A DNA stretch of 48,260 nt. Origin: an uncultured Schaedlerella sp. (GTDB lineage: Bacteria; Bacillota; Clostridia; Lachnospirales; Lachnospiraceae). The stretch is from contig CAKSAJ010000022.1 in NCBI GenBank assembly GCA_934435195.1, positions 1 through 48,260 of the forward strand, in the 5' to 3' direction. Shown piece after piece: positions 8,062 through 15,271 of this stretch. Position numbers and translations under genes: made by a program. Within the stretch, counting starts at the first letter, position 1, and every line of letters starts with the position of its first letter. The notes under the pieces are model-generated. The model was given only the letters and a program-made list of their open reading frames with translations, was not told the DNA's origin and searched no databases.

Positions 8062-8262
8062 CTGTAGTTTTATCTCAGTCGAGAAGACTCCCACCTCTTC
8101 AGGTGGTAAGTAATAGCAAATTTGTCTCAGTGGGAGTCCAATCTCCGACTGAGATAAACGCTCCGCGAGGATGCGCAGTGATTCTGATAGGAATATGTCA
8201 GCTTCGCTGACCAGAATCACACGCCAAGTCTCACAGAGGTTCGACTTGAAATGCAGTGCAAA
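8062..8262 (-). other. Unassigned highly structured leader segment
   Basis: About 200 bases without a gene between the promoter and the NiCo riboswitch, and so probably transcribed as 5' leader. Hairpins: CAAGTC/GACTTG (8225-8248); a nested stem GTGATTCTG/CAGAATCAC holding GTCAGC/GCTGAC (about 8178-8221); a long outer stem TTTATCTCAGTCG/CGACTGAGATAAA with 13-bp perfect arms (8069-8081 and 8146-8158). Inside that outer stem two pairings compete: CCACCT/AGGTGG with a 4-base loop (8091-8106), or GACTCCCA with TGGGAGTC. It could be a second regulatory RNA or the remnant ends of an IS200/IS605-like element, whose ends carry such small hairpins. I do not recognise a known riboswitch class. Confidence 0.55.
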
Positions 8263-8273
8263 GAGTTATGATA

Positions 8274-8302
8274 GATATATCATATGTTTTATAACTTGTC
8301 AA
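8274..8302 (-). promoter_or_regulatory. Promoter of the riboswitch-CDF transcript
   Basis: On the minus strand a consensus TTGACA (8297-8302) is followed after 17 bases by TATATC (8274-8279). Transcription would begin near 8267, giving a leader of about 400 bases before the CDF start codon, including the structured segment and the NiCo riboswitch. The -35 lies just beyond the 3' end of the HD-domain gene. Confidence 0.7.
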
Positions 8303-8317
8303 TATTTCAAAAAAAAT

Positions 8318-8854
8318 TTATTTGCAAGTATATTTTTCAAATAATTCTAAATATTCCTGCTCCACTTCTTTAAATTCGCGTACTGTATAATCAATCTCTA
8401 CATGAAGTTTGGGCTTTTCAGCTTCCTCTTCTTCACCTAATAAATATTTCAGATCATACCATAAAACTGCATCATCAATTTCTTTTAGTTGACGCTGTTC
8501 TTCTTCGCTTAATGTCGAACCAAGAAATTTTGTATATATAACATCGAGCAATTGCTTTTCCTGTTTGTTATATATATCCATGATTTGTTTTAACGGACGC
8601 GGAACATCTGACATATAACATTCACTCGCATCATGCAAAAGAAGTGCCAATACCAGACGATCCTCATAGCCCCTTGCCACAGCTTCTTTTGCACACAAAA
8701 TGCAGTGCTCCCCCACAGACCAAAATGAACTAACCTGTCCATTCCCCCTGCAGATCAACGGAAGTGCATGAGCAATATCTTCGATACAGATCAATTCCGG
8801 ATCAGGGTTTACCGGGTCAAAATGTTTCCTTGTATATGTAGTAATATAACTCAT
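8318..8854 (-). CDS. HD-domain phosphohydrolase (YfbR-like)
   Basis: A 178-residue cytoplasmic protein with the metal-binding HD signature: the first His in WSVGEHCILC, then LLLHDASECYMSDVPRPLK (about residues 68-90), and a later Asp in IDDAVLWYDLK. Relatives such as YfbR are 5'-deoxynucleotidases; others in this family are of unknown substrate. I start at the ATG at 8854 because AGGAGGAAAAAAG is placed perfectly in front of it; the upstream ATG at 8875 lies beside palindrome copy 4 and has no ribosome site. It follows the second MATE gene with the palindrome between, so its expression may depend on readthrough. Confidence 0.82.
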   Translation of the reverse strand: MSYITTYTRKHFDPVNPDPELICIEDIAHALPLICRGNGQVSSFWSVGEHCILCAKEAVARGYEDRLVLALLLHDASECYMSDVPRPLKQIMDIYNKQEKQLLDVIYTKFLGSTLSEEEQRQLKEIDDAVLWYDLKYLLGEEEEAEKPKLHVEIDYTVREFKEVEQEYLELFEKYTCK

Positions 8855-8877
8855 CTTTTTTCCTCCTAGTGCCATTT

Positions 8878-8933
8878 AGGGACGGGGTTTTCTGGCTTTT
8901 TTTGCAAGCAAAAAAGCCAAAAACCCCGTCCCT
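8878..8933. repeat. REP-like palindrome, copy 4 (shorter)
   Basis: The arms are AGGGACGGGG, TTTT, CTGGC, TTTTTTTGC with a 2-base loop; the two arms differ by a CT/T change and one T. The core has CTGGC in place of AGTGGC. It fills almost the whole gap between the second MATE stop (six bases away) and the ribosome site of the HD gene (about ten bases away). Confidence 0.85.
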
Positions 8934-8939
8934 GTTGGC

Positions 8940-10328
8940 TTATACCATTTGTACAACCCACACGTTACTTTTTACCATAAAATATCCAATCACTACTTTG
9001 ATCAGCTCTGTTGCCTGAACCAGAAAATACACACTCACGATTCCAAGTCCTGTATAATGTGCCAGAATAAATGCTGATGGCACTACAACTACCCATGTAA
9101 ATACGGAATCGAATAAAAACGTAACCATCGTCTTTCCTCCCGAACGCAGAGTAAAGTAAGATGAATGGCTGAAAGCACAAAACGGCATAATAATCGCTGA
9201 AACTGCAATAAAACTCTTAGCCAATGCTTTAATCTGTTCGGAAGTATTATAGATTTGTGGGAAGAATCCCCCGATCAGCAACATTCCTGCTGCAACAACT
9301 ACACAACAAAATACACTGAAAACAATCATTTTATTATCAGCGTCCTTCGCTTCTTTTAATTTTCCTGCTCCCAAATACTGCCCAACAACAATACTGATAC
9401 ATGCACCAAGCTGAATATAAATAATATTAAACAAGTTTGTAATCGTTGTTGCGATATTTAATCCGGCAATAACCTCTAACCCTCGGATGGAATAGCATTG
9501 CGTTACCGTTGTCATGCCTGCTGCCCATAAAATTTCATTTAACATAAGCGGGAAACCTTTTATAATGATTGCTTTAAACTCTGATTTTGGTATTCCTAAT
9601 CCTCTATAAGCCCCTGCAAGATACCGGTTTTTCTCCTTATGTGCATGAGCCCACACAATTACAATCAACGCTTCTATGTAACGTGCAATCACTGTCGCAA
9701 GTGCCGCACCGGCAACTCCAAGTTTTGGAATCGGTCCAAGTCCAAAAATCAATACATAGTCCAGAATTGCATTCGTTCCAACGGCTACAAAACTGGCTAT
9801 CATAGGTATCAATGTCTGTCCTGTCTCTTTTATATTTGTTGCATAAGACTGATTTATTGCAAATGGAATCAGCCCCACCATCATAATCGCAAGGTATTCC
9901 AATCCATACTGTAATGCAACTTCTGTCGCTCCGCTTCCTGTCGTATCCGTCAGATATAATGATATCAGCGCGGAACCTTTCGTAATAAACAAAAGAATCG
10001 TTACTGCCGTTACTGTTAATGTTGCATATAATTTGAACCGGAAAGAATGCATATGTCCCTTATGGTTCCCTTTACCAAAATATTGTGCCCCAAAAATACT
10101 TGCTGCTGACACTGCCCCAAAAATCGCCAGATTATACACAAATATCAGCTGATTGACAATAGCCACTCCTGACATCGGCTCTGTCCCCAATTGACCAACC
10201 ATAATATTGTCAAGAAAACTGACCAGATTTGTAATGGCATTTTGCAAAATCATCGGTAATGCAAGACAAAGATATCTCTTATAAAATGCTGCATCACCAA
10301 TATATTTTTCTTTTAATTGCAATAACAT
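8940..10328 (-). CDS. MATE-family efflux transporter
   Basis: A 462-residue membrane antiporter with 12 expected helices. Marks include LALPMILQNAITNLVSFLDNIMVGQLG (helix 1 region), AAASIFGAQYFGKGN-type loop after helix 2, and the second-half counterpart GACISIVVGQYLGAGK. It is a different subgroup from the MATE protein encoded at 3.5 kb, as motifs and length differ throughout. The ATG follows AGGGGAAAAC. It starts 18 bases behind the EamA transporter gene and is probably in the same operon. The exported compound is unknown. Confidence 0.92.
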   Translation of the reverse strand: MLLQLKEKYIGDAAFYKRYLCLALPMILQNAITNLVSFLDNIMVGQLGTEPMSGVAIVNQLIFVYNLAIFGAVSAASIFGAQYFGKGNHKGHMHSFRFKLYATLTVTAVTILLFITKGSALISLYLTDTTGSGATEVALQYGLEYLAIMMVGLIPFAINQSYATNIKETGQTLIPMIASFVAVGTNAILDYVLIFGLGPIPKLGVAGAALATVIARYIEALIVIVWAHAHKEKNRYLAGAYRGLGIPKSEFKAIIIKGFPLMLNEILWAAGMTTVTQCYSIRGLEVIAGLNIATTITNLFNIIYIQLGACISIVVGQYLGAGKLKEAKDADNKMIVFSVFCCVVVAAGMLLIGGFFPQIYNTSEQIKALAKSFIAVSAIIMPFCAFSHSSYFTLRSGGKTMVTFLFDSVFTWVVVVPSAFILAHYTGLGIVSVYFLVQATELIKVVIGYFMVKSNVWVVQMV

Positions 10329-10346
10329 ATTGTTTTCCCCTATTTT

Positions 10347-11246
10347 TTATATTCTGCAAATTTCTTTATCTTCTGTTTCCTCTGATGTCTCGGACATATT
10401 AGAAATAATAACTGCCGCCAATATAACCGCACATCCGATTACCATACGAACAGTAACCACCTCATGAAGAATCAGTATTGAAAAGATTGTTCCAAACACA
10501 GATTCCATTGAAAGGATGATTGCTGCCTTTGTCTCATCTATATATTTCTGACAGGCAGTCTGAAGCAAGTAACAGATTGTCGTACTTACTACTCCCAAAT
10601 ATAACACACTTAACCAGCCTTGTGTTGTAACCTGAAAATCATTTTCCCCAAAAATCATAAGACTAATTGCTGATAATACAAATGCGGTAAACATCTGAAC
10701 CATATTAAGCACAGATGCCGGATATTTTTTTACAAATTCTGAAGTAAAAAATATTTGAAATGCAAATCCAACGGCGCAAAGTAGTGTTAAACCATCTCCC
10801 AGACTTACTGTAAAATTTCCATTCAAAGAAAGCAAGCCCAATCCGAGAACAGACATGACTGCTCCAATAATTCCCTTCGCACCGATTTTTTTCTTTAAAA
10901 TAACAAATGCTATAAACGGCACAATAACTACATTAAGTGCTGTAAGAAATGCGTTTTTTGAAGGTGTTGTATACTGTAATCCTATAATCTGAAAAGCAAA
11001 TCCCATAAAAAGAGTTACTCCCATCAAAACTCCTGCTTTTATCGCACCTGAACGGTCTTTCAATTTTTCTTCACCTTTTCGCTGTCCCCAACTAATCACT
11101 CCCATAAGTACAGATGCGAGCAAAAATCTTACCATCATAATTTGAAAAGGCTTCATACTTTCCAATGCCATATCACTTGCCACAAAGCCTCCGCCCCATA
11201 TGACCGTAACCAGTATAAGGGCTCCGATTGCCAGCCATTTCTTCAT
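10347..11246 (-). CDS. EamA/DMT-family transporter
   Basis: 299 residues with ten hydrophobic helices arranged as two EamA repeats: the first from WGGGFVASDMALE to about residue 135, the second from about residue 150 to the end. The C-terminal half keeps the pattern with SMESVFGTIFSILILHE followed by an isoleucine-valine helix. Family members move small metabolites such as amino acids or nucleotides, or are orphans. AGGAGG lies seven bases ahead of the ATG. The MATE gene follows after 18 bases. It sits downstream of the thiamine genes, but palindrome copy 5 and 170 bases separate them, so a thiamine-related role is only a guess. Confidence 0.88.
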   Translation of the reverse strand: MKKWLAIGALILVTVIWGGGFVASDMALESMKPFQIMMVRFLLASVLMGVISWGQRKGEEKLKDRSGAIKAGVLMGVTLFMGFAFQIIGLQYTTPSKNAFLTALNVVIVPFIAFVILKKKIGAKGIIGAVMSVLGLGLLSLNGNFTVSLGDGLTLLCAVGFAFQIFFTSEFVKKYPASVLNMVQMFTAFVLSAISLMIFGENDFQVTTQGWLSVLYLGVVSTTICYLLQTACQKYIDETKAAIILSMESVFGTIFSILILHEVVTVRMVIGCAVILAAVIISNMSETSEETEDKEICRI

Positions 11247-11292
11247 TATATTTCCTCCTAATTAATAGCTTCATCTTTTTGAGCTTCTTTCC

Positions 11293-11321
11293 AGTGTACA
11301 TTTTATTTCTTTGTAAGTCCA
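11293..11321 (-). promoter_or_regulatory. Candidate promoter of the EamA-MATE-HD operon
   Basis: On the minus strand TGGACT (11316-11321) and TACACT (11293-11298) have 17-base spacing, each matching the consensus at four of six bases. They lie in the 173-bp gap behind the thiazole genes, about 45 bases from the EamA start. Weak but correctly placed. Confidence 0.35.
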
Positions 11322-11380
11322 GTCTTTTCAAGCAAGTTATTCTATGACTTTTGATTTTTCTTTTACACTTTATGCAAAAA

Positions 11381-11420
11381 CGGGGGTTTCCGGCTTTAAA
11401 AAAGCCGGAAACCCCGTCCC
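11381..11420. repeat. REP-like palindrome, copy 5 (truncated), touching the tenI stop codon
   Basis: A short member: GGGGTTTCCGGCTTT pairs with AAAGCCGGAAACCCC around AAA. The right edge ACCCCGTCCCTA matches the family core, but the left partner of GTCCC is missing. The stop codon TAG of the upstream tenI gene is made of the element's edge (TAGGGACGGGG on the minus strand). Confidence 0.8.
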
Positions 11421-12007
11421 TAAAGGTTCATCATCCCAGACATGATGCATCCGCCTTTGGCACCTGCCTGTTTTAGTTCTTCCCACTGTTCTTGATCAAA
11501 TCGTATTCCTCCGATTGCATATACAGGAAGCTTCACCCTGCTGCAGACCTCTTTTAGAAATCCAAGACCTCTTGGTGGAACGCTTTTCTTACAGTTTGTC
11601 GCATAAATATGCCCTGCTGTTAAATACGTTGCTCCAAGATTGACTGCTTCTTCTGCCTCTTCCACGGAATGCACAGAAGTACCTATTTCTTTAAAATGTT
11701 TTTTCTCTTCTTCCGGAAGTTTTCTTAATTCTGCCATTGGAAGATGTATCGAAGTACAGCCAAGATACGCTGCTGTTTTCCAGAAAGTATGTAAAATACA
11801 TCTAACCTGATACCGTTTGCAGATTTCCATTATCCTTTCAGCCAAAATTTTATATTCCTCTTCTGACAAATCTTTTTCGCGCAGGATAATTGCTTCCGGC
11901 TTTATCTGACATACACGTTCTATCTGCTCTGTAAATGGTCTTTCACACAATTTACGATTACTAACTGCTATGATTTTAAAATCCTGCCCTGCCAAATCAC
12001 AATTCAT
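11420..12007 (-). CDS. tenI: Thiamine phosphate synthase-superfamily protein, TenI type (thiazole tautomerase)
   Basis: 195 residues, a TIM barrel of the ThiE/TenI family. LREKD (residues 43-46) and YAIGGI (163-168) are general family marks. The stretch TSVHSVEEA and then GHIYATNCKK-xxPPRGL resembles TenI more than ThiE: His133 sits where TenI has its catalytic acid-base histidine, and the ThiE aspartates that hold Mg-pyrophosphate (the G-x-HLGQ-x-D area) are replaced by IHLPMAEL. TenI aromatises the thiazole carboxylate made by ThiG, which fits its place behind thiS-F-G-H. AAGGAGACG precedes the ATG. The protein stops abruptly at SGMMNL, roughly 10-18 residues short of relatives, exactly where palindrome copy 5 begins. 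A ThiE role is not fully excluded. Confidence 0.78.
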   Translation of the reverse strand: MNCDLAGQDFKIIAVSNRKLCERPFTEQIERVCQIKPEAIILREKDLSEEEYKILAERIMEICKRYQVRCILHTFWKTAAYLGCTSIHLPMAELRKLPEEEKKHFKEIGTSVHSVEEAEEAVNLGATYLTAGHIYATNCKKSVPPRGLGFLKEVCSRVKLPVYAIGGIRFDQEQWEELKQAGAKGGCIMSGMMNL

Positions 12008-12065
12008 TTTTCGTCTCCTTCGTTTTTATTTATAAAATCTTTCCTCGACTCAAATGAAGTCTGAT

Positions 12066-13280
12066 TTACACGTAAATATAATCACTCATAACCGGCTGTA
12101 AATGGCGGTCTAACAACGCCTGATAAACCTCATCTACCGAACGTCCGTCCGAAATTTCAAACTGGTCGTCGCCCTTATCTTCAATATCGTCCACATGACT
12201 TCCAATTCCTGTACTTACTCCCGCAGAAATTTTTGTTGCGGAAATACTTACCAGATTATCCCTGACACGTGCACATTCTCTCGTTGAAACTGTAATGCTG
12301 GCAAATGGCATAAACAGACGATACGCACAGACTACCTGTAAAAGCTGCGGCTCATGGACATCCATTGGATTGATCCTGTCATTATTAATGATCGGACGAA
12401 GTCGCGGACATGAAAATGCAATCTCTGCATGCGGATATTTTCGTTGTAAAAGGTATGCATGATATCCTGTTGCAAATGCATCTTTTCTGAAATCATCCAA
12501 TCCAAGAAGTGCTCCGAACCCAACGCCTCGCATGCCTCCTTTTAAAGCTCTCTCCTGTGCATTAACACGATATGGGAAGATTCTTTTATGCCCTGCAAGA
12601 TGCAGCGTTTCATATTTATCCGAATTGTAAGTTTCCTGGAATACTGTAACATAATCTGCACCACATTCATGCAAATATGCATACTCATCCGAATTGACCG
12701 GATAGATTTCCAGACCGATTACTTTAAAATATTTTCTTGCAATCTTACAGGCTTCACCTATATATTCTACTGTAGATTTGCTACGGCTCTCTCCTGTCAG
12801 GATTAAAATCTCCTGTAATCCGGTTTCTGCAATCGCCGCCATTTCTTTTTCAATCTCCTGTGCATTTAATTGTGCACGGTTAATTTTGTTGTGACAGTTG
12901 AATCCACAATAAATACAATAATTCTCACAATAATTTGCAATATAAATCGGAGTAAACATATAAACACTATTTCCGAAATGTTTTCTTGTTTCCAGCTGTG
13001 CAGCCTGTGCGATTTCTTCCAGAAATGGTAACGCTGCCGGAGATAAAAGTGCCTTGAAATCTTCTGGTGTACGCTTTGAATGTGCAATCGCATTTTTTAC
13101 ATCTGCCGCTGTATATTTACTGTAATCATATTCCTCCATTGCATTTATTACCTGATCCATAATTTCCGAACCAATGTCTTCCATTCCCGGAAGATATGTC
13201 ATATGATCAATTCTGTTTTTCTTCTGATCTTCCAGAATCTCTTCGCTTAAAATACTTTCATTGATATGTGTATTTTCCAT
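12066..13280 (-). CDS. thiH: 2-iminoacetate synthase ThiH (radical SAM)
   Basis: A 404-residue radical SAM enzyme that cleaves tyrosine to dehydroglycine and p-cresol, feeding the anaerobic thiazole route. The cluster motif is NYCENYCIYCGFNCHN (about residues 110-125, C-x3-C-x2-C), followed by ILILTGESR, the FQETYN segment and a typical C-terminal domain with STRE. I start at the ATG at 13280, eight bases after AGGAGG; a GTG two codons earlier is too close to that site. The ribosome site overlaps the thiG stop, so translation is coupled. p-Cresol is the by-product, which matters for a gut organism. Confidence 0.95.
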   Translation of the reverse strand: MENTHINESILSEEILEDQKKNRIDHMTYLPGMEDIGSEIMDQVINAMEEYDYSKYTAADVKNAIAHSKRTPEDFKALLSPAALPFLEEIAQAAQLETRKHFGNSVYMFTPIYIANYCENYCIYCGFNCHNKINRAQLNAQEIEKEMAAIAETGLQEILILTGESRSKSTVEYIGEACKIARKYFKVIGLEIYPVNSDEYAYLHECGADYVTVFQETYNSDKYETLHLAGHKRIFPYRVNAQERALKGGMRGVGFGALLGLDDFRKDAFATGYHAYLLQRKYPHAEIAFSCPRLRPIINNDRINPMDVHEPQLLQVVCAYRLFMPFASITVSTRECARVRDNLVSISATKISAGVSTGIGSHVDDIEDKGDDQFEISDGRSVDEVYQALLDRHLQPVMSDYIYV

Positions 13281-13292
13281 CTTCACATCCTC

Positions 13293-14066
13293 CTAGTCTT
13301 CCAAAAATCCTGTCAGTGGTGAAGATGCACTTGCACCTCGTTCCAGTGTTCTTCCAAGTCCGGCAAGGTACGCACTTCTTCCGGCCTCAATTGCTTTCTT
13401 AAATGCCTCTGCCATCTCTGCAACATTTCCTGCTGTCGCAATTGCTGTGTTTGCCATAACTGCAGCTGCTCCCATTTCCATTGCCTCGCAAGCCTGAGAT
13501 GGACGTCCGATTCCTGCATCAACAATAATTGGCAGGTCAATCTCATCAATTAAAATTTGGATAAAATCTTTTGTACAAAGACCTTTATTGGAACCGATCG
13601 GTGCTCCCAAAGGCATAATACACGCAGCTCCCGCATTAACCAGATCTCTTGCTGCATTCAAATCAGGATACATATATGGCATAACTACAAAGCCCTCCTT
13701 TGCCAGGATTTCTGTTGCTTTGATTGTCTCATAATTATCCGGAAGAAGATATTTTGAATCTCTTACAACCTCAATTTTTACAAAATTACCACATCCGACT
13801 TCTCTGGAAAGTCTTGCAATACGAACTGCCTCTTCTGCATTTCTTGCTCCGGAAGTATTCGGAAGAAGTGTTACATTTTCCGGAATATAATCCAGAATAT
13901 TTGCAAGTCCTCCTTCGTTGGCACGGCGAAGTGCAAGCGTGATAATCTCAGCCCCCGCTTTTTCCACACATGCTTTCACAAGATCCAGTGAAAACTTCCC
14001 TGATCCTAAAATAAAACGTGAATTAAATTCTTTTCCGCCAAGTGTAAATGTATCCTTCTGATTCAT
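13293..14066 (-). CDS. thiG: Thiazole synthase ThiG
   Basis: 257 residues, a TIM barrel that joins deoxyxylulose phosphate, dehydroglycine and the ThiS thiocarboxylate into the thiazole. Family marks: SRFILGSGK at the N-terminus, LLPNTSGA (67-74), the Schiff-base Lys97 in NFVKIEV, MPLGAPIGSNKGL, IIVDAGIGRPSQA and AVMANTAIA. Length is normal. AGAAGGAC precedes the ATG. It sits between thiF and thiH with small gaps. Confidence 0.97.
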   Translation of the reverse strand: MNQKDTFTLGGKEFNSRFILGSGKFSLDLVKACVEKAGAEIITLALRRANEGGLANILDYIPENVTLLPNTSGARNAEEAVRIARLSREVGCGNFVKIEVVRDSKYLLPDNYETIKATEILAKEGFVVMPYMYPDLNAARDLVNAGAACIMPLGAPIGSNKGLCTKDFIQILIDEIDLPIIVDAGIGRPSQACEAMEMGAAAVMANTAIATAGNVAEMAEAFKKAIEAGRSAYLAGLGRTLERGASASSPLTGFLED

Positions 14067-14101
14067 GATTTAAGTCCTTCTTTCTTTATCTTATTAAGAT
14101 T

Positions 14102-14749
14102 TTACGCTTCGTCTTCTCCTAAGATTAAACGCGTAATCATATTCGCTTCATGTGCCGCACAGATTGCAACTCTTGGAGCCATCAAGCCATGTCCCGGTGT
14201 TACCTCGCTCACACGGTCTCCACACAAATAAAAATTTTTCATCATTCTCTTCGTGTTTATCGTATTGCTACTCTCATAACCAGCCATTCCTGTTGCTGAC
14301 ACAAGCTTCTTTTCCGGAAAATATTCCAAAATTCCATTTACAAGCATCGCCTTTGCTTCCGGATTATCAAATGCCTCGCAGACAATCTGCGCATCCTCAA
14401 ACAGCTCTTTCAGATTCGCTTCCGTCACCTTCACACAATCCGTTCGAATATCCAGATAAGGATTTATTTTCAAAAGCAATGACTTTAATGCATCCGTCTT
14501 ATACATTCCGATATGTTCCATGAAATACTGCTGTCGGTTTAAATTTGTAATATCCACGACGTCAAAATCTATCAAATGTAAATGCCCTACTCCAATTCGT
14601 GCAAGTGAATACGCTACATTAGAACCTAGTCCACCAAGTCCGGCAATCGTCACCTGACCTGCTGACAAAAGCTTCTGTTTTTCCAGTGAATGTCGTTCAT
14701 TCAGTGCCGCTTCAATTTCTTCTTTACTTAATATTTTTTCAGATGCCAT
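14102..14749 (-). CDS. thiF: ThiS adenylyltransferase ThiF, short form
   Basis: A 215-residue E1-like enzyme that adenylates the C-terminal glycine of ThiS. The nucleotide loop is GLGGLGS (residues 37-43), followed by LHLIDFDVVDITNLNRQ and the KTDALKS region. It is the short clostridial version: no rhodanese domain, and the sulfur step must use another protein. It starts seven bases after the thiS stop. The protein contains Cys residues in the CAAHEA tail but not the full four-cysteine zinc site of long ThiF/MoeB proteins. Confidence 0.94.
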   Translation of the reverse strand: MASEKILSKEEIEAALNERHSLEKQKLLSAGQVTIAGLGGLGSNVAYSLARIGVGHLHLIDFDVVDITNLNRQQYFMEHIGMYKTDALKSLLLKINPYLDIRTDCVKVTEANLKELFEDAQIVCEAFDNPEAKAMLVNGILEYFPEKKLVSATGMAGYESSNTINTKRMMKNFYLCGDRVSEVTPGHGLMAPRVAICAAHEANMITRLILGEDEA

Positions 14750-14755
14750 CTGATA

Positions 14756-14953
14756 TCAGCCCCCTCCTACAAATGTCACAACCTCCAGACGGTCGCCGTC
14801 TTTGAGCATTGTATCTGAGTAACTATATTTGGGCAGAATCTCTTCATTTAATTCCACCGCAATCCTTTTTATCTGATAATTATTCTGTTCCAGATAATCT
14901 GCAACACTCATTTCAGATGTCAGCTGAATCTGCTTTCCATTTACTGTAATCAT
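14756..14953 (-). CDS. thiS: Sulfur carrier protein ThiS
   Basis: A 65-residue ubiquitin-fold sulfur carrier ending in VGGG, the Gly-Gly tail that is adenylated and thiocarboxylated. It begins MITVNGKQIQL. I start at the ATG at 14953, behind AAAGGAGCAGTAGTT. A longer in-frame reading to 15028 would run through a terminator hairpin and is not credible. First gene of the thiazole operon, under the TPP riboswitch. Confidence 0.95.
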   Translation of the reverse strand: MITVNGKQIQLTSEMSVADYLEQNNYQIKRIAVELNEEILPKYSYSDTMLKDGDRLEVVTFVGGG

Positions 14954-14975
14954 AACTACTGCTCCTTTCCGGATA

Positions 14976-15043
14976 ATCAAAAAAACAAAAAAAGAGTTCA
15001 TGAAAAAAATGTACCCGTGGTGGTGCACCCCTTCATGAACTCT
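14976..15043 (-). terminator. Second leader terminator ahead of thiS
   Basis: On the minus strand AGAGTTCATGAA pairs with TTCATGAACTCT (12-bp arms, 15032-15043 and 14993-15004) and is followed by CTTTTTTTGTTTTTTTG. The loop of about 27 bases contains GGTGCACC, itself a palindrome. It is the strongest terminator in the leader and lies only 40 bases ahead of the thiS start. Confidence 0.8.
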
Positions 15044-15090
15044 TGTTCAATCTCAACTTATCCAATCTTTAATTGTCAATTTTGCCTGAT

Positions 15091-15126
15091 TATAAAGAAA
15101 GAGAGATACCAACAAATGTATCTCTC
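15091..15126 (-). terminator. First leader terminator, next to the TPP aptamer
   Basis: GAGAGATAC pairs with GTATCTCTC (9-bp arms, 15118-15126 and 15101-15109 on the plus strand), followed on the minus strand by TTTCTTTATA. It lies about 20 bases behind the aptamer and is the natural expression platform, formed when TPP is bound. Confidence 0.75.
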
Positions 15127-15142
15127 TAAAGTACTGCTTTAT

Positions 15143-15229
15143 ACATTCCTACGTTGGCATTATCCAAATCAGGTTATGGGTCGAAGTTCTCAACTTCCTC
15201 TCAGCCTGGTACACAAGCTCCCCGTGTTT
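15143..15229 (-). promoter_or_regulatory. TPP riboswitch (THI element)
   Basis: The minus strand carries the classical conserved pieces in order: ACGGGGAGC, GGCTGAGAGG, ACCCATAACCTGATTTGG, ATAATGCCAACGTAGGAA. These form the two-armed TPP aptamer. It represses the thiazole genes when thiamine pyrophosphate is plentiful. Spacing and order are complete, so it should be functional. Confidence 0.97.
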
Positions 15230-15242
15230 TCTTCACATGCTT

Positions 15243-15271
15243 AGTATAAAAGCTTGCCTGGGAGATGTCAA
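15243..15271 (-). promoter_or_regulatory. Promoter of the thiS-F-G-H-tenI operon
   Basis: TTGACA (15266-15271) and TATACT (15243-15248) with exactly 17 bases between them, placed about seven bases ahead of a likely start near 15236 and the aptamer. The TGA stop codon of the XRE-ATPase gene (15268-15270) lies inside the -35 hexamer, so the upstream gene ends in this promoter. Confidence 0.85.

Noticed and set aside
8062..8262. Intact IS200/IS605 element or TnpB guide RNA
   Set aside because: Only small hairpins reminiscent of element ends are seen; no transposase or tnpB reading frame lies nearby.
3545..10328. The two MATE genes as a recent duplication
   Set aside because: Their sequences differ throughout beyond general family motifs, so they belong to different subgroups.
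14954..15028. N-terminal extension of ThiS
   Set aside because: The extra codons lie in the second leader terminator, and a well-placed ribosome site marks the ATG at 14953.
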